A stretch of DNA of 64,000 bases from Nonlabens ulvanivorans (GTDB lineage: Bacteria > Bacteroidota > Bacteroidia > Flavobacteriales > Flavobacteriaceae). The DNA lies in NCBI RefSeq assembly GCF_000732625.1, contig NZ_JPJI01000026.1, positions 62,001-126,000 on the forward strand, given 5' to 3'. The position numbers were made by a program, and so were the translations under genes. This document shows positions 46,672 to 54,843 of this stretch, piece by piece (the first letter of the stretch is position 1; each line of letters begins with the position of its first letter). Under the pieces are notes generated by a model. It ran no database searches and was not told where the DNA came from. It saw only the letters and a list, made by a program, of their open reading frames with translations.

Positions 46672-47118
46672 ATGCTTAAAATCAATGCGGTAAATAAGTG
46701 TAAAGAGGTTATACAAAATAGTATAGACCGCTATAAAGTGCGTGTTCAGGAATTAGGCGATTCTCTAGCAGACAACGATGCCAGTAATGATGCCGAAGAT
46801 GATGATGGCTCTGGTGAATTAATGGCCGATTTTGAGCGATACAACAATCTTAAAGATGAACACGAGAAGTTAAAGAGAGCTTTTGAAAATATCTCTTACG
46901 GTAGTGGTAAAACGGTCGTGACGGAAGGTGCTCTAGTCACTACTGACTCAAATATGTTTTTAATAAGTGTCTCCTTAGGTGAACTGATAACTGATGAAGG
47001 AGATAAATTCTATGCTATATCTTCTAATGCGCCTATCTATGAGGCTATGAAGAATTTAACGGCTGGTGATTCTTTTACTTTCAACGGTATGACTCGTAAG
47101 ATTTTTAAAATCAATTAA
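46672..47118 (+). CDS. GreA/GreB-like transcription elongation factor
   Basis: The 148-residue protein resembles a Gre factor with an N-terminal coiled coil (about residues 5-70) whose tip carries acidic residues (NDAEDDDGSGEL near 37-48) and a C-terminal FKBP-like domain (VTEGALVTTDSNMFLISVSLGE onwards). The usual Gre factors rescue stalled RNA polymerase with the acidic tip placed in the secondary channel; here the tip sequence is unusually acidic and the family is divergent, so a direct cleavage role is inferred only. It interlocks with the convergent DUF2461 gene through a shared TTAA. Confidence 0.72.
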   Translation: MLKINAVNKCKEVIQNSIDRYKVRVQELGDSLADNDASNDAEDDDGSGELMADFERYNNLKDEHEKLKRAFENISYGSGKTVVTEGALVTTDSNMFLISVSLGELITDEGDKFYAISSNAPIYEAMKNLTAGDSFTFNGMTRKIFKIN

Positions 47119-47780
47119 ATTAAAGATTCACCATTTAAATCTGTCGTTAAAACATCTGTCATATAATCTAAGAATGGTCTAGCTGTTTCAAATGACTTAT
47201 TGATATTGTCAAAGAACTCTGGACTCTGAATTTCTTGATCTGTGAAGCTTTTCAAAAAGTGATAGCTTTTAAATCTTATCAAATCAATATCTGGATGTGT
47301 CTTATCAAAATTTCTCGGAGCCGTCTTTAACTGTTCTCCTTGAAAGGTTCCCCATGTTTTCAAAAATTGAGGCTCCTCGATAATATCTCTTAATTCTTGT
47401 GCGTCTACCTCTAACTCCTTACGTACTCTTAAAAGATCATCTTTCTCTGGACCAAAAAAACCTACTCCTATCAAATGATTACCTGGCTTTATACGCATAT
47501 AATAACTGCCACGGCGCTCTACACCAGCACGCATCCAGTTAGCGCTTCTATGTACTTTAAAAGGCGTTTTATCTTTTGAAAATCGAATATCTCGATAAAT
47601 TCTATATGTTTTAGACTTTTCAATTACATCATGCTGATTTAGCAAGTCGGTAATTTCATTAATACTGTTTTTAAAAGCACTATCTAGTTCCAGGAATTGA
47701 GGTTTGTGATTCTCAAACCATGGTCTGTTATTATTCTTTTCTAGTGAAGTAAGAAAGGTAAGAAGTTCTTTATGTATCAT
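47115..47780 (-). CDS. DUF2461 family protein
   Basis: This 221-residue protein matches DUF2461, recognised by the opening FLTSLEKNNNRPWFENHKP and the central RIYRDIRFSKDKTPFKVH motif. The family is widespread in Bacteroidetes and Actinobacteria and has no established function. It is soluble and complete. Overlaps the GreA-like gene end by four bases. Confidence 0.88.
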   Translation of the reverse strand: MIHKELLTFLTSLEKNNNRPWFENHKPQFLELDSAFKNSINEITDLLNQHDVIEKSKTYRIYRDIRFSKDKTPFKVHRSANWMRAGVERRGSYYMRIKPGNHLIGVGFFGPEKDDLLRVRKELEVDAQELRDIIEEPQFLKTWGTFQGEQLKTAPRNFDKTHPDIDLIRFKSYHFLKSFTDQEIQSPEFFDNINKSFETARPFLDYMTDVLTTDLNGESLI

Positions 47781-47794
47781 AAATTAAAGATGTA

Positions 47795-47829
47795 AAAAAA
47801 CCGCTTCATTTAACTTGAAGCGGTTTTTA
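47795..47829 (-). terminator. Rho-independent terminator of the subtilisin gene
   Basis: A stem around CCGCTTCA and its complement with an eight-base loop; read on the minus strand it ends in about seven T residues, 20 bases after the protease stop codon. Confidence 0.85.
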
Positions 47830-47849
47830 ATAAAAGTAAGAATATATTG

Positions 47850-49772
47850 TTATCTAACTATTAACTTTCTTGTACTTGCCGTTATACCATTTCCAACTCT
47901 TACAAGATAGATACCAGAATTTAAGTCGGCCGTAGAAATACGTTGCTCAAATAAACCATTGTTGTCAAATGATCTAGACATTACTTCTTGTCCTAAAACA
48001 TCATAAACATTGACATTAATTTTATCACCAGATAACTGATTATTAAATGCTACGGTAAAGTGATCTGTTGCTGGATTAGGATAAATACTAAAACTGTCTA
48101 ATTGATCTTCTTTGTTAGAGAATGTTGCTGGATCTGCACCTGTGATAATCAGAGAAAAAGCTTGTGGAGCAAAAAACAAATTTCCTTTGTGTGTTACAGT
48201 GACTGTGTATGTTCCAGAAGCATTATCAATTTCAATTTTTTCATAATTATCAACGTTATTAGGAGCAATATTAGTAGCAGCTGCAGCTGGTGATGCAGGA
48301 TCTAAACTCCATGGATAATATGTATTACCTGATGCATCAGTTACCACTAAATCTAAGTCATTTGTAATCGCAGGGCGTGTTGGGTCCTCAGTAGTTATAT
48401 CAGAATTTGGGAAAGGTTGCAACGACCTAAAGTCAGTCCAAGAAATTGATATTACTAAATCATTTCCACCTGATACTGAAAAAGTAGACTTTGTATACGT
48501 GGCTGCATTTGCCAATGATAATTCTTCGATTGAAGAACTGTTACCATCATTCTGAATTGCTAACGCTGCCGCCTCTGTATCTAGAAGTCCCCATCCAAAT
48601 TGATAATCAGGACCATCAAAAGTACCTGCTTCTTTCACCGTGTGAAGGGCTAAACCTTTAACAGTAGCAGACTTCATGTATTGAGAGTTTAAAGAGTTAT
48701 AATATTGTTGCAATAAAATTAATCCACCAGATACTGCTGGAGCTGACATACTTGTACCGCTTATAGTGGCATATCCAGAATTCCCTTGATTATAATATGA
48801 CGAATACATGTTAACACCTTTAGTAGTGATGTCTGGCTTCACACGACCATCATCAGCAGGACCCCAAGAACTAAATGAAGACATAGGAACTGATGCAGGA
48901 CTCGCATAATTAGGATTTCCCACCGCTGCACCAACTATCATAGCGTTTTTTGAAAGTTTATCACCTGTTAAAAGGTCATAACCATTGTCCATTGTGTTAA
49001 CTCCTGTATTTCGAGAGTTACCAGCAGACATAACCGGTAAATAATAAGGTGCGTTGAAAGTGATGTTATCGACTGCTGCTGCTTCAGTTCCATAACGACC
49101 TAAAAAGACACGATTAACATTACCTGAAGGTATACCGTAACTATGGTTAGAAATTAACATACCATTACTGGCTTCAGTCGTCATTTCTGAATTGTCATTA
49201 GTAAAATTATAAAACTTTGCAGTTGCCTGCGGAGCAATACCTATGGCATTATTATCAGGACCATTTGCTACAATAGTTCCAGTTACGTGAGTTGCATGGT
49301 CATCATCGTCAGGATCTCCTGAGGAAACAGGAGCTTCTCCTGCAACCACTCGCCCTATTAAAGCTTCATGAGTTTGTAGTACTCTAGCTCCATCCCAAAC
49401 GCCAACTTCCATGTTTTGACCTTCTATATTAATTCCCAAAGATCCACCATTCCACAATTCATTTGCACCTTGCATTAATCCAGCAATACGATTATCTGTG
49501 GACATATAAATAGGTTCATTGTCAATAACATCATATAATGCACCTGAAGAACCATCTTCGAACGATTTACGTAGAGGCCATCCATTCTCTTTTGCAAGAC
49601 GTGTGGCACGTTCCATTCTTATTTCATATTCCTGTTGGAATTCTAGTCTTAGCTCTTCTAATTTTACTTGATCATAATCTTTTGTAATTTGTGCACGCTC
49701 TTCAGCGGTTTGCCCAAAAGAAAGACCTGAACTAAGCAAAGCTAATCCAAGGATAAGTGTAGTCTTTTTCAT
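47850..49772 (-). CDS. T9SS-exported subtilisin-like serine protease (S8)
   Basis: The 640-residue protein has a signal peptide (1-20), a short pro-region, and a subtilisin fold with Asp127 (VGVWDGARV), His162 (HATHVTG) and Ser341 (SGTSMSAP) as the likely triad, the order and spacing expected of S8 peptidases. A beta domain follows (about 430-550), then a type A T9SS sorting domain (IYPNPATDHFTVAF, YDVLGQEVM, and the STRKLIVR end). It is therefore a secreted, possibly surface-held protease. It is monocistronic with a strong terminator downstream. Confidence 0.93.
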   Translation of the reverse strand: MKKTTLILGLALLSSGLSFGQTAEERAQITKDYDQVKLEELRLEFQQEYEIRMERATRLAKENGWPLRKSFEDGSSGALYDVIDNEPIYMSTDNRIAGLMQGANELWNGGSLGINIEGQNMEVGVWDGARVLQTHEALIGRVVAGEAPVSSGDPDDDDHATHVTGTIVANGPDNNAIGIAPQATAKFYNFTNDNSEMTTEASNGMLISNHSYGIPSGNVNRVFLGRYGTEAAAVDNITFNAPYYLPVMSAGNSRNTGVNTMDNGYDLLTGDKLSKNAMIVGAAVGNPNYASPASVPMSSFSSWGPADDGRVKPDITTKGVNMYSSYYNQGNSGYATISGTSMSAPAVSGGLILLQQYYNSLNSQYMKSATVKGLALHTVKEAGTFDGPDYQFGWGLLDTEAAALAIQNDGNSSSIEELSLANAATYTKSTFSVSGGNDLVISISWTDFRSLQPFPNSDITTEDPTRPAITNDLDLVVTDASGNTYYPWSLDPASPAAAATNIAPNNVDNYEKIEIDNASGTYTVTVTHKGNLFFAPQAFSLIITGADPATFSNKEDQLDSFSIYPNPATDHFTVAFNNQLSGDKINVNVYDVLGQEVMSRSFDNNGLFEQRISTADLNSGIYLVRVGNGITASTRKLIVR

Positions 49773-49835
49773 GTTTTTATTTATAAGTAGGGTTCTTTTG
49801 TTAATAAGTATCTTTCAGCTTTATCGATATTAAAA

Positions 49836-49843
49836 TATCTTTG
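49836..49843 (+). promoter_or_regulatory. Putative -7 box upstream of dnaN
   Basis: TATCTTTG, an exact consensus match, 115 bases before the dnaN ATG. It would give a leader of roughly 100 bases. Confidence 0.35.
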
Positions 49844-49958
49844 CAGAAATTACTGTATTAGAGTCGAAAAATACGTAAAAAAATTACAATTGGTTTGTAT
49901 TTAACTAATTCTAATGACACAAATAAGCTATAATAGTATCACAAAAGCATAACACAAT

Positions 49959-51074
49959 ATGAAATTTATTGTCTCAAGTTCTTATTTACAGAAACACCTT
50001 CAAATGTTGGGTGGCGTTATTAACAGTAACAACACCTTACCTATATTAGATAACTTTTTATTGGAGTTAAATGGTAAAGAGCTTAAAGTATCTGCATCAG
50101 ACATGGAAACAACCATGCTTACCGCCCTAGAAGTTGAAAGTGAAGATGACGGCAGCATTGCTATACCTGCAAAGCTATTACTTGATACTTTAAAAACTTT
50201 CCCTGAACAACCGCTTACTTTCAGTGCAGATAATGGTATCATGACAGTAAGCCATGATAAAGGTAGTTCTGAAATAGCCTGTGCAAATGGTGAGGAATTC
50301 CCTAAAGCGGTAAGTTTAACAGATCCGAGTAGTACTTCTATACTAGGTGATACTCTAGCAACTGCAATAAATAAAACCATTTTTGCTGCTGGAAATGACG
50401 ACCTTAGACCAGTAATGTCTGGTGTATTCTTTCAATTCTCAACAGACTCATTAACCTTTGTAGCGACAGATGCTCACAAATTAGTAAGATACCGTAGAGA
50501 AGATTTATCTGCTAGTGAAACAGCAGAATTTATTATGCCTAAAAAGCCCTTGAATCTTTTAAAATCAATGTTACAAGGTAGTGAGACAGAGGTTTTAATA
50601 GAATATAATGAAAGTAATGCTCAATTTACGTTTGACTCAACGAGTATAATTTGTCGTCTAATAGACGGTAAGTATCCTAACTATGAAGCCGTTATTCCAA
50701 AGGAAAACCCTAATAAATTAGTGATTACCCGTAATCAATTTTTAAACTCTGTGAGACGTGTAAGTATCTTTTCTAATAAGACAACTCACCAAATCAGACT
50801 TAAAATGGCTGGTGCAGAGTTAAACATATCTGCAGAAGATCTAGATTACAGCAACAAGGCAGATGAAAGACTTACTTGTGATTATCAAGGAGATGATATG
50901 CAAATAGGTTTTAATAGTCGTTTCCTAATTGAAATGTTGAACAATTTAAACTGTGAAGATGTCTCTCTTGAAATGTCTATGCCTAATAGAGCTGGAATCT
51001 TAACACCAGTAGATGGTCTAGATGAAGGTGAACATGTAACTATGCTTGTGATGCCAGTAATGCTTAATCAATAA
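49959..51074 (+). CDS. dnaN: DNA polymerase III beta subunit (sliding clamp)
   Basis: The 371-residue beta clamp has the three-domain topology and standard length. The N-terminus MKFIVSSSYLQKHLQ, the central SGVFFQF near 152 and the C-terminal VTMLVMPVMLNQ match the family; the C-terminal MPVML strand lines the pocket that binds clamp-binding peptides. The clamp tethers polymerases and repair proteins to DNA as a dimer ring. It is not next to dnaA, which is usual in Flavobacteria. A bidirectional terminator follows. The parC C-terminus in this window carries a possible clamp-binding motif. Confidence 0.96.
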   Translation: MKFIVSSSYLQKHLQMLGGVINSNNTLPILDNFLLELNGKELKVSASDMETTMLTALEVESEDDGSIAIPAKLLLDTLKTFPEQPLTFSADNGIMTVSHDKGSSEIACANGEEFPKAVSLTDPSSTSILGDTLATAINKTIFAAGNDDLRPVMSGVFFQFSTDSLTFVATDAHKLVRYRREDLSASETAEFIMPKKPLNLLKSMLQGSETEVLIEYNESNAQFTFDSTSIICRLIDGKYPNYEAVIPKENPNKLVITRNQFLNSVRRVSIFSNKTTHQIRLKMAGAELNISAEDLDYSNKADERLTCDYQGDDMQIGFNSRFLIEMLNNLNCEDVSLEMSMPNRAGILTPVDGLDEGEHVTMLVMPVMLNQ

Positions 51075-51091
51075 AAGCACTTACTTTATAT

Positions 51092-51130
51092 AAATAAAAA
51101 AGGCTCGCAAAATGCGAGCCTTTTTTATTT
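51092..51130. terminator. Bidirectional Rho-independent terminator
   Basis: An 18-base stem with core GGCTCGCA, three-base loop and complement, with A and T runs on both sides, 18 bases after dnaN and 16 bases from the convergent gene end. Confidence 0.9.
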
Positions 51131-51145
51131 ATATCCAACATAACA

Positions 51146-51694
51146 TTACGCATGTTGTTCTTCATGTTTACCTTCTTTTACTTCTTCTACAAGCTTTGCA
51201 TTGAATGCATCTAAATCATCAGGTGTTCTACTCGTTGTAAAGCCTTCATCAACGACGACTTCTTCATCCACCCAATTTCCTCCTGCGTTTTCAATGTCCT
51301 TCTGCAACGATGGGTAAGATGTTAACTTACGTCCATTTAATACGCCAGCATCTATCAAGGGTTGAATACCGTGGCAAATTGCACTTACTGGCTTATGTTG
51401 TTTAAAGAAGTCTTTGATAAATCTTATGGATGCATCATCTTGTCTTAATTGATCTGGATTCAATACGCCGCCAGGCAACATCAAAGAGTTATAGTCGCTT
51501 GCGGACACATCTGACACTGCATGATCTACCTTATACGTTTCTGACCAATTTCCGTCATTCCACGCCTTTATAGACTCTCCTGAAGGGCTTATAATATGTA
51601 CAGTCGCACCTGCATCTTCTAATGCTTTTTTAGGACTGGTTAATTCTATTTCTTCAAATCCGTTTGTGGCTAATATGGCTACTTTCTTTTTCAT
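51146..51694 (-). CDS. DJ-1/PfpI family protein
   Basis: About 182 residues from the chosen start MKKKVAILATNGFEEIEL. The nucleophile elbow AICHGIQPL near 102-110 and the early Glu (FEEIEL) are the conserved family features. Members include glyoxalase III-type deglycase activity and intracellular protease-like proteins; the exact role is not given by sequence. The frame continues 12 codons upstream without a good start. Confidence 0.87.
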   Translation of the reverse strand: MKKKVAILATNGFEEIELTSPKKALEDAGATVHIISPSGESIKAWNDGNWSETYKVDHAVSDVSASDYNSLMLPGGVLNPDQLRQDDASIRFIKDFFKQHKPVSAICHGIQPLIDAGVLNGRKLTSYPSLQKDIENAGGNWVDEEVVVDEGFTTSRTPDDLDAFNAKLVEEVKEGKHEEQHA

Positions 51695-51752
51695 GGTATA
51701 TATTATTTTTAAATTCTCTACAAAAGTCACATACTGCCATGTGTTTATATAA

Positions 51753-51787
51753 TAAGAGCCTGCTAAGATTTACTTAGCAGGCTCTTA
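51753..51787 (-). terminator. Hairpin terminator of the DinB gene
   Basis: A perfect 15-base stem (TAAGAGCCTGCTAAG and complement) with a five-base loop, 23 bases after the DinB stop codon. The T run on the minus strand is short. Confidence 0.7.
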
Positions 51788-51809
51788 AATTTTACCGATT
51801 TAGCAAAAA

Positions 51810-52328
51810 TTAACTTAAATACCGCTCCATTATCACGTTTTCGTGATGCTTATTGTGACCAGCAATTAAAAAAGGAATCACACGTACACTCATAGCGCTA
51901 TCGCTTGCAATACCTTTAATCATAAGTTGATCTACCGTAATAGACTTAAATAAATCAATAGTAGCGTTTCTAGTAGCTTGAAAAGAATTTAATAGATCCG
52001 CTTTCGCGAAAGCGTAATTTTTATAATCTCTAGCAAATACATCTTGATCAAATCCTGGTAAAGGTGTTACATCACCTCTCATAAATCTAAGGGCTCGATA
52101 AGCAAACACACGTTCTGTATCGATATTATGCATCAACACCTCACCTATCGACCACTTTCCTTCTCCATATGTAGTGTCTAGAGGCTTGTCTATCGCTTTT
52201 ATAAAATGTAAGGTATCCTCTAAACTAGTTTCAAGAATCGTATCAATGGTTGCTGCCTCTGGTACTAAATTTAAATAATGATCGTAGTAGCTATTGTACT
52301 CTTCTGATTGAATTTCTTTACGAGTCAT
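51810..52328 (-). CDS. DinB family metalloprotein
   Basis: The 172-residue protein matches the DinB/YfiT four-helix family of metal-binding proteins, with likely ligands in MHNIDTERVFAYRA near 68-81 and AGHNKHHENV near 155-164. Related proteins are thiol transferases or damage-induced proteins, but most remain uncharacterised. The palindromic repeat is embedded as AFAKA (YAFAKAD near 105). It lies four bases downstream of the Lrp-type regulator gene on the same strand and is probably co-transcribed. Confidence 0.82.
   Translation of the reverse strand: MTRKEIQSEEYNSYYDHYLNLVPEAATIDTILETSLEDTLHFIKAIDKPLDTTYGEGKWSIGEVLMHNIDTERVFAYRALRFMRGDVTPLPGFDQDVFARDYKNYAFAKADLLNSFQATRNATIDLFKSITVDQLMIKGIASDSAMSVRVIPFLIAGHNKHHENVIMERYLS
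52000..52013. repeat. Palindromic repeat copy 11 (inside the DinB gene)
   Basis: GCTTTCGCGAAAGC with CGT on the right; encodes AFAKA. Confidence 0.92.
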
Positions 52329-52331
52329 TAT

Positions 52332-52805
52332 TTAAAGGTCTTGAAAAACTTTATGAAGTAATCTTTTCTTATCGTTAATGCTTTCTTCTAACGATATCAT
52401 GGTTTCTGTACGACTAACTCCTTCAATATCATCAAGCAAGAAAATAATTTTTTTTGCATGAGTGGTGTCCTGAGCTCTAATTTTACAAAAGATATTAAAC
52501 TTACCTGTCGTAATATGCGCTACAGTAACAAAAGGAATCTCTTTAATACGACTGATTACAAATTGAGTCTGTGACGTTTTTTCTAAAAAGACACCTATAT
52601 ATGCGATAAATGTATATCCCAATTGCTCATAGTCCACAGTTAGAGAAGATCCTTTTATTATTCCACTTTCTTCCATCTTTTTAACTCGTACATGAACTGT
52701 TCCTGCCGATATATTTAATCGCTTTGCGATGTCTGTAAAAGGTGTTCTCGTGTTTTCAATTAACACATCAAGTATTTGCTTATCTATGTCGTCAATCCTT
52801 GCCAT
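52332..52805 (-). CDS. Lrp/AsnC family transcriptional regulator
   Basis: The 157-residue protein has the AsnC helix-turn-helix (residues about 5-50, IDKQILDVLIENTRTPFTDIAKRL followed by SAGTVHVRVKKME) and the C-terminal RAM ligand-binding domain (IAYIGVFLEK onwards). Lrp proteins respond to amino acids and often act as octamers. It heads the minus-strand run that contains the DinB gene; the target genes cannot be read from here. Confidence 0.93.
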   Translation of the reverse strand: MARIDDIDKQILDVLIENTRTPFTDIAKRLNISAGTVHVRVKKMEESGIIKGSSLTVDYEQLGYTFIAYIGVFLEKTSQTQFVISRIKEIPFVTVAHITTGKFNIFCKIRAQDTTHAKKIIFLLDDIEGVSRTETMISLEESINDKKRLLHKVFQDL

Positions 52806-52885
52806 TTCTTTATTTTATCAATTATTTACAAAAAAACACAAAAAACTAAGATAAACCCGAACAAAAAGTCAGTTTTATCATATAA

Positions 52886-54010
52886 TTAATAGAAAATCTG
52901 AATATCTAAACTATTACTAATAATCTTTTGCCCTGTAGATATCTCAAAGTCAACAACGGCATCAATTAAACTCATATCTATAATGCGATGCGCATTTTTT
53001 ACTGTAGCATCATTAACACCAGTAAGAAACGGAACAAAGTAAAGAATATCATCGCTCAAAACCTCTCGATACATTATAGATAAATCGACTGTACTTTTAC
53101 CTGATGGGACATTTTTTATGAGAATATCACAAAAGTTAGTTTCTATTGGAGTAATCGAATGATACTCACTAAGCACTTTTTGAGAATCTACATCATCACT
53201 TGACGCAATAACCTCAATAGCACGTTGTAATGACTTAAATATGGAATGAACAGTTTCGGTACGATAATAATCATCATCTGCCTGTCCTGCCTCAAATAGT
53301 ATTGTAGGAACACCTAGAGATTGGAACGTATCTCCAACACAATTTGCATTAAAACCATCTCCATATCTACCTATGATGTGATTTGAATCATGGCTAATAC
53401 AATCAATTAATTGATTGATAACATTCATTGCTTTTAAACGTGCAGGTGTCACCTCTCTAGATTCATCGGCTGCAGGAGATAAGAAAGAACAGTGAATTCC
53501 TTTACTTCCATCTGGTGTTCCATAGATCGTTCTTTGATCATGAAGGTTGAAACAATAGTCAGGTTGAAAAACCTCAAATGCAGTTTTTAAAAGAACACTT
53601 TCTGGCTGAGAAAGATTCTGAGCATCTCGATTTAAATCTACAGAATTTGCGTTTTCCCTGGTCCATCTCTTTAATCCGTCTGGGTTTAAGACAGGAATTA
53701 TGTATAATGAATATTTTTTAAAATTATCTGACTTTACAAACCAATCCATAAAAGGAATCAACGCTCTAGTAGTGGTAGATTCATTTCCATGCATTTGTGA
53801 CCACATCAATATTTTAATTGAACCAGATCCTAATTGCACATTATAAATAGAATTACCTAAAACAGATTTCCCTAGTTCACTTTTAATAGAGTGATACCCC
53901 TTAAAACTACCTATAAGAGTATCTAAGGAACTAATAAAATCTTCATATATAAAGTAACGCTTATCGAGAACAGGTGCCATGACGTTAGTATTAAAGCAGG
54001 TTGTATTCAT
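52886..54010 (-). CDS. M14 family zinc carboxypeptidase
   Basis: From the ATG at 54010 this 374-residue protein matches M14 carboxypeptidases. Using that start, the zinc ligands are His74 and Glu77 (QMHGNEST) and His157 (NLHDQRT), and the likely catalytic Glu is 240 (TILFEAGQ). A NPDGLKRWTRENANSVDLNRD stretch carries the substrate-binding Arg region. There is no clear signal peptide. The frame continues 55 codons upstream, but that extension runs through the operator cluster and is rejected; the ATG at 53980 is a second choice. Divergent HTH regulator gene 340 bases away probably controls it. Confidence 0.87.
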   Translation of the reverse strand: MNTTCFNTNVMAPVLDKRYFIYEDFISSLDTLIGSFKGYHSIKSELGKSVLGNSIYNVQLGSGSIKILMWSQMHGNESTTTRALIPFMDWFVKSDNFKKYSLYIIPVLNPDGLKRWTRENANSVDLNRDAQNLSQPESVLLKTAFEVFQPDYCFNLHDQRTIYGTPDGSKGIHCSFLSPAADESREVTPARLKAMNVINQLIDCISHDSNHIIGRYGDGFNANCVGDTFQSLGVPTILFEAGQADDDYYRTETVHSIFKSLQRAIEVIASSDDVDSQKVLSEYHSITPIETNFCDILIKNVPSGKSTVDLSIMYREVLSDDILYFVPFLTGVNDATVKNAHRIIDMSLIDAVVDFEISTGQKIISNSLDIQIFY

Positions 54011-54027
54011 TGTGACAAAATAAATGA

Positions 54028-54122
54028 TACAAATGTAACTCATCCGCAGTTTACACATGTAAACACCTTTTAATTTACAATTGTAAACAAAACGATGCAT
54101 TGAATTGTTTACAACTGTAATC
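54028..54122. promoter_or_regulatory. Operator cluster before the M14 gene (four GTTTACA-N2-TGTAAAC-type sites)
   Basis: Site A 54028-54037 (TACAAATGTA, inner part only), site B 54049-54064 (GTTTACACATGTAAAC), site C 54073-54088 with a perfect core TTTACAATTGTAAA, site D 54107-54122 (GTTTACAACTGTAATC). Site A contains the minus-strand box TACATTTG (54037-54030), the likely -7 element of the M14 gene, and site B falls on its -33 region. Confidence 0.65.
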
Positions 54123-54276
54123 AATATCAATTGTTGAACTGTAGACCTTACCACTGGAACATTACCACATACCATTATAACTACACTTTGATATAGTAAA
54201 AATCTTTAATTCAGTAGATTAATTATACCCAAGTATACTAAAGATTCAACTATAAACCTACAATCATAAGGACGTA

Positions 54277-54307
54277 TTGCGTATGACGCACATATTGTTT
54301 AGTTTTG
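54277..54307 (+). promoter_or_regulatory. Putative promoter of the HTH regulator gene
   Basis: TTG at 54277-54279 and TAGTTTTG at 54300-54307 with a 20-base spacer, a full Bacteroidetes -33/-7 match. The expected start of transcription is near 54312, about 38 bases before the ATG. Confidence 0.6.
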
Positions 54308-54348
54308 TAAACAATAAAACAACACTGTTTTTGTTTACAAATGTAACA
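54297..54348. promoter_or_regulatory. Operator sites at the HTH regulator promoter
   Basis: Site F 54297-54312 (GTTTAGTTTTGTAAAC, two changes in the left arm) overlaps the -7 box; site E 54333-54348 (GTTTACAAATGTAACA) ends one base before the ATG at 54350. They share the palindrome of the group before the M14 gene. Confidence 0.6.
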
Positions 54349-54349
54349 C

Positions 54350-54808
54350 ATGGTCAATTCAGCTGATTTTACAAAGAGAATCCATAAAATCATGGAAAAA
54401 AATGATTTGAACGCATCATCATTTGCAGAAGCTATACACGTAGGTCGCAGTTCAATCTCACATATTTTATCTGGACGTAACAAACCTAGTCTAGATCTAG
54501 TCATGAATATTGTAGATCAATTTCCAGAGGTAGATCTATATTGGTTACTAAACGGTAAAGGTTCTTACCCTAAAAAGGAAATGATTGAGACTCCTGCTGC
54601 TCAACCAGTAGCTCCTACCGTTAAAAAAGAAGATAAAATTGAAACAACCGCTGCTGTAAATCCACCAGTCACTCCATCACCAGATTTATTTTCCACTCCA
54701 AAACCCGAGATCACCAAAGAAACGGAAACATTAATTAAAGGGAAAAATATATCAAAAATAATCGTCTTGTATAGTGACGGAAGTTTTAAAGATTACTTCC
54801 CAGAATAG
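54350..54808 (+). CDS. XRE-type helix-turn-helix regulator
   Basis: The 152-residue protein has an N-terminal XRE-type DNA-binding domain (about 8-65; SSFAEAIHVGRSSISHILSGRNKPSLDLV is the recognition region), followed by PEVDLYWLLNGKGSYP, a low-complexity Pro/Thr/Lys linker (about 78-128) and a short C-terminal strand (KIIVLYSDGSFKDYFP). This form is common in Flavobacteriia and its target is usually unknown. Six palindromes around its own promoter and that of the divergent M14 carboxypeptidase suggest autoregulation and control of that gene. Confidence 0.88.
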   Translation: MVNSADFTKRIHKIMEKNDLNASSFAEAIHVGRSSISHILSGRNKPSLDLVMNIVDQFPEVDLYWLLNGKGSYPKKEMIETPAAQPVAPTVKKEDKIETTAAVNPPVTPSPDLFSTPKPEITKETETLIKGKNISKIIVLYSDGSFKDYFPE

Positions 54809-54843
54809 ATGAGCTATTGCTTAAATTTGTTTAAAAATAAGAG

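Larger units (their letters stand above)
54011..54349. other. 339-base divergent intergenic region
   Basis: It holds the divergent promoters of the M14 carboxypeptidase (minus) and the HTH regulator (plus). Six palindromes of one type lie in two groups, 54028-54122 and 54297-54348. A short unrelated dyad TGCGT-ATG-ACGCA at 54278-54290 lies in the spacer of the regulator promoter. The middle (54123-54270) is AT-rich with no other feature that I see. Confidence 0.7.

Noticed and set aside
54011-54175. A 55-codon N-terminal extension of the M14 carboxypeptidase
   Set aside because: It passes through the operator cluster and the -7 box, encodes no domain, and the ATG at 54010 gives a normal-length enzyme.
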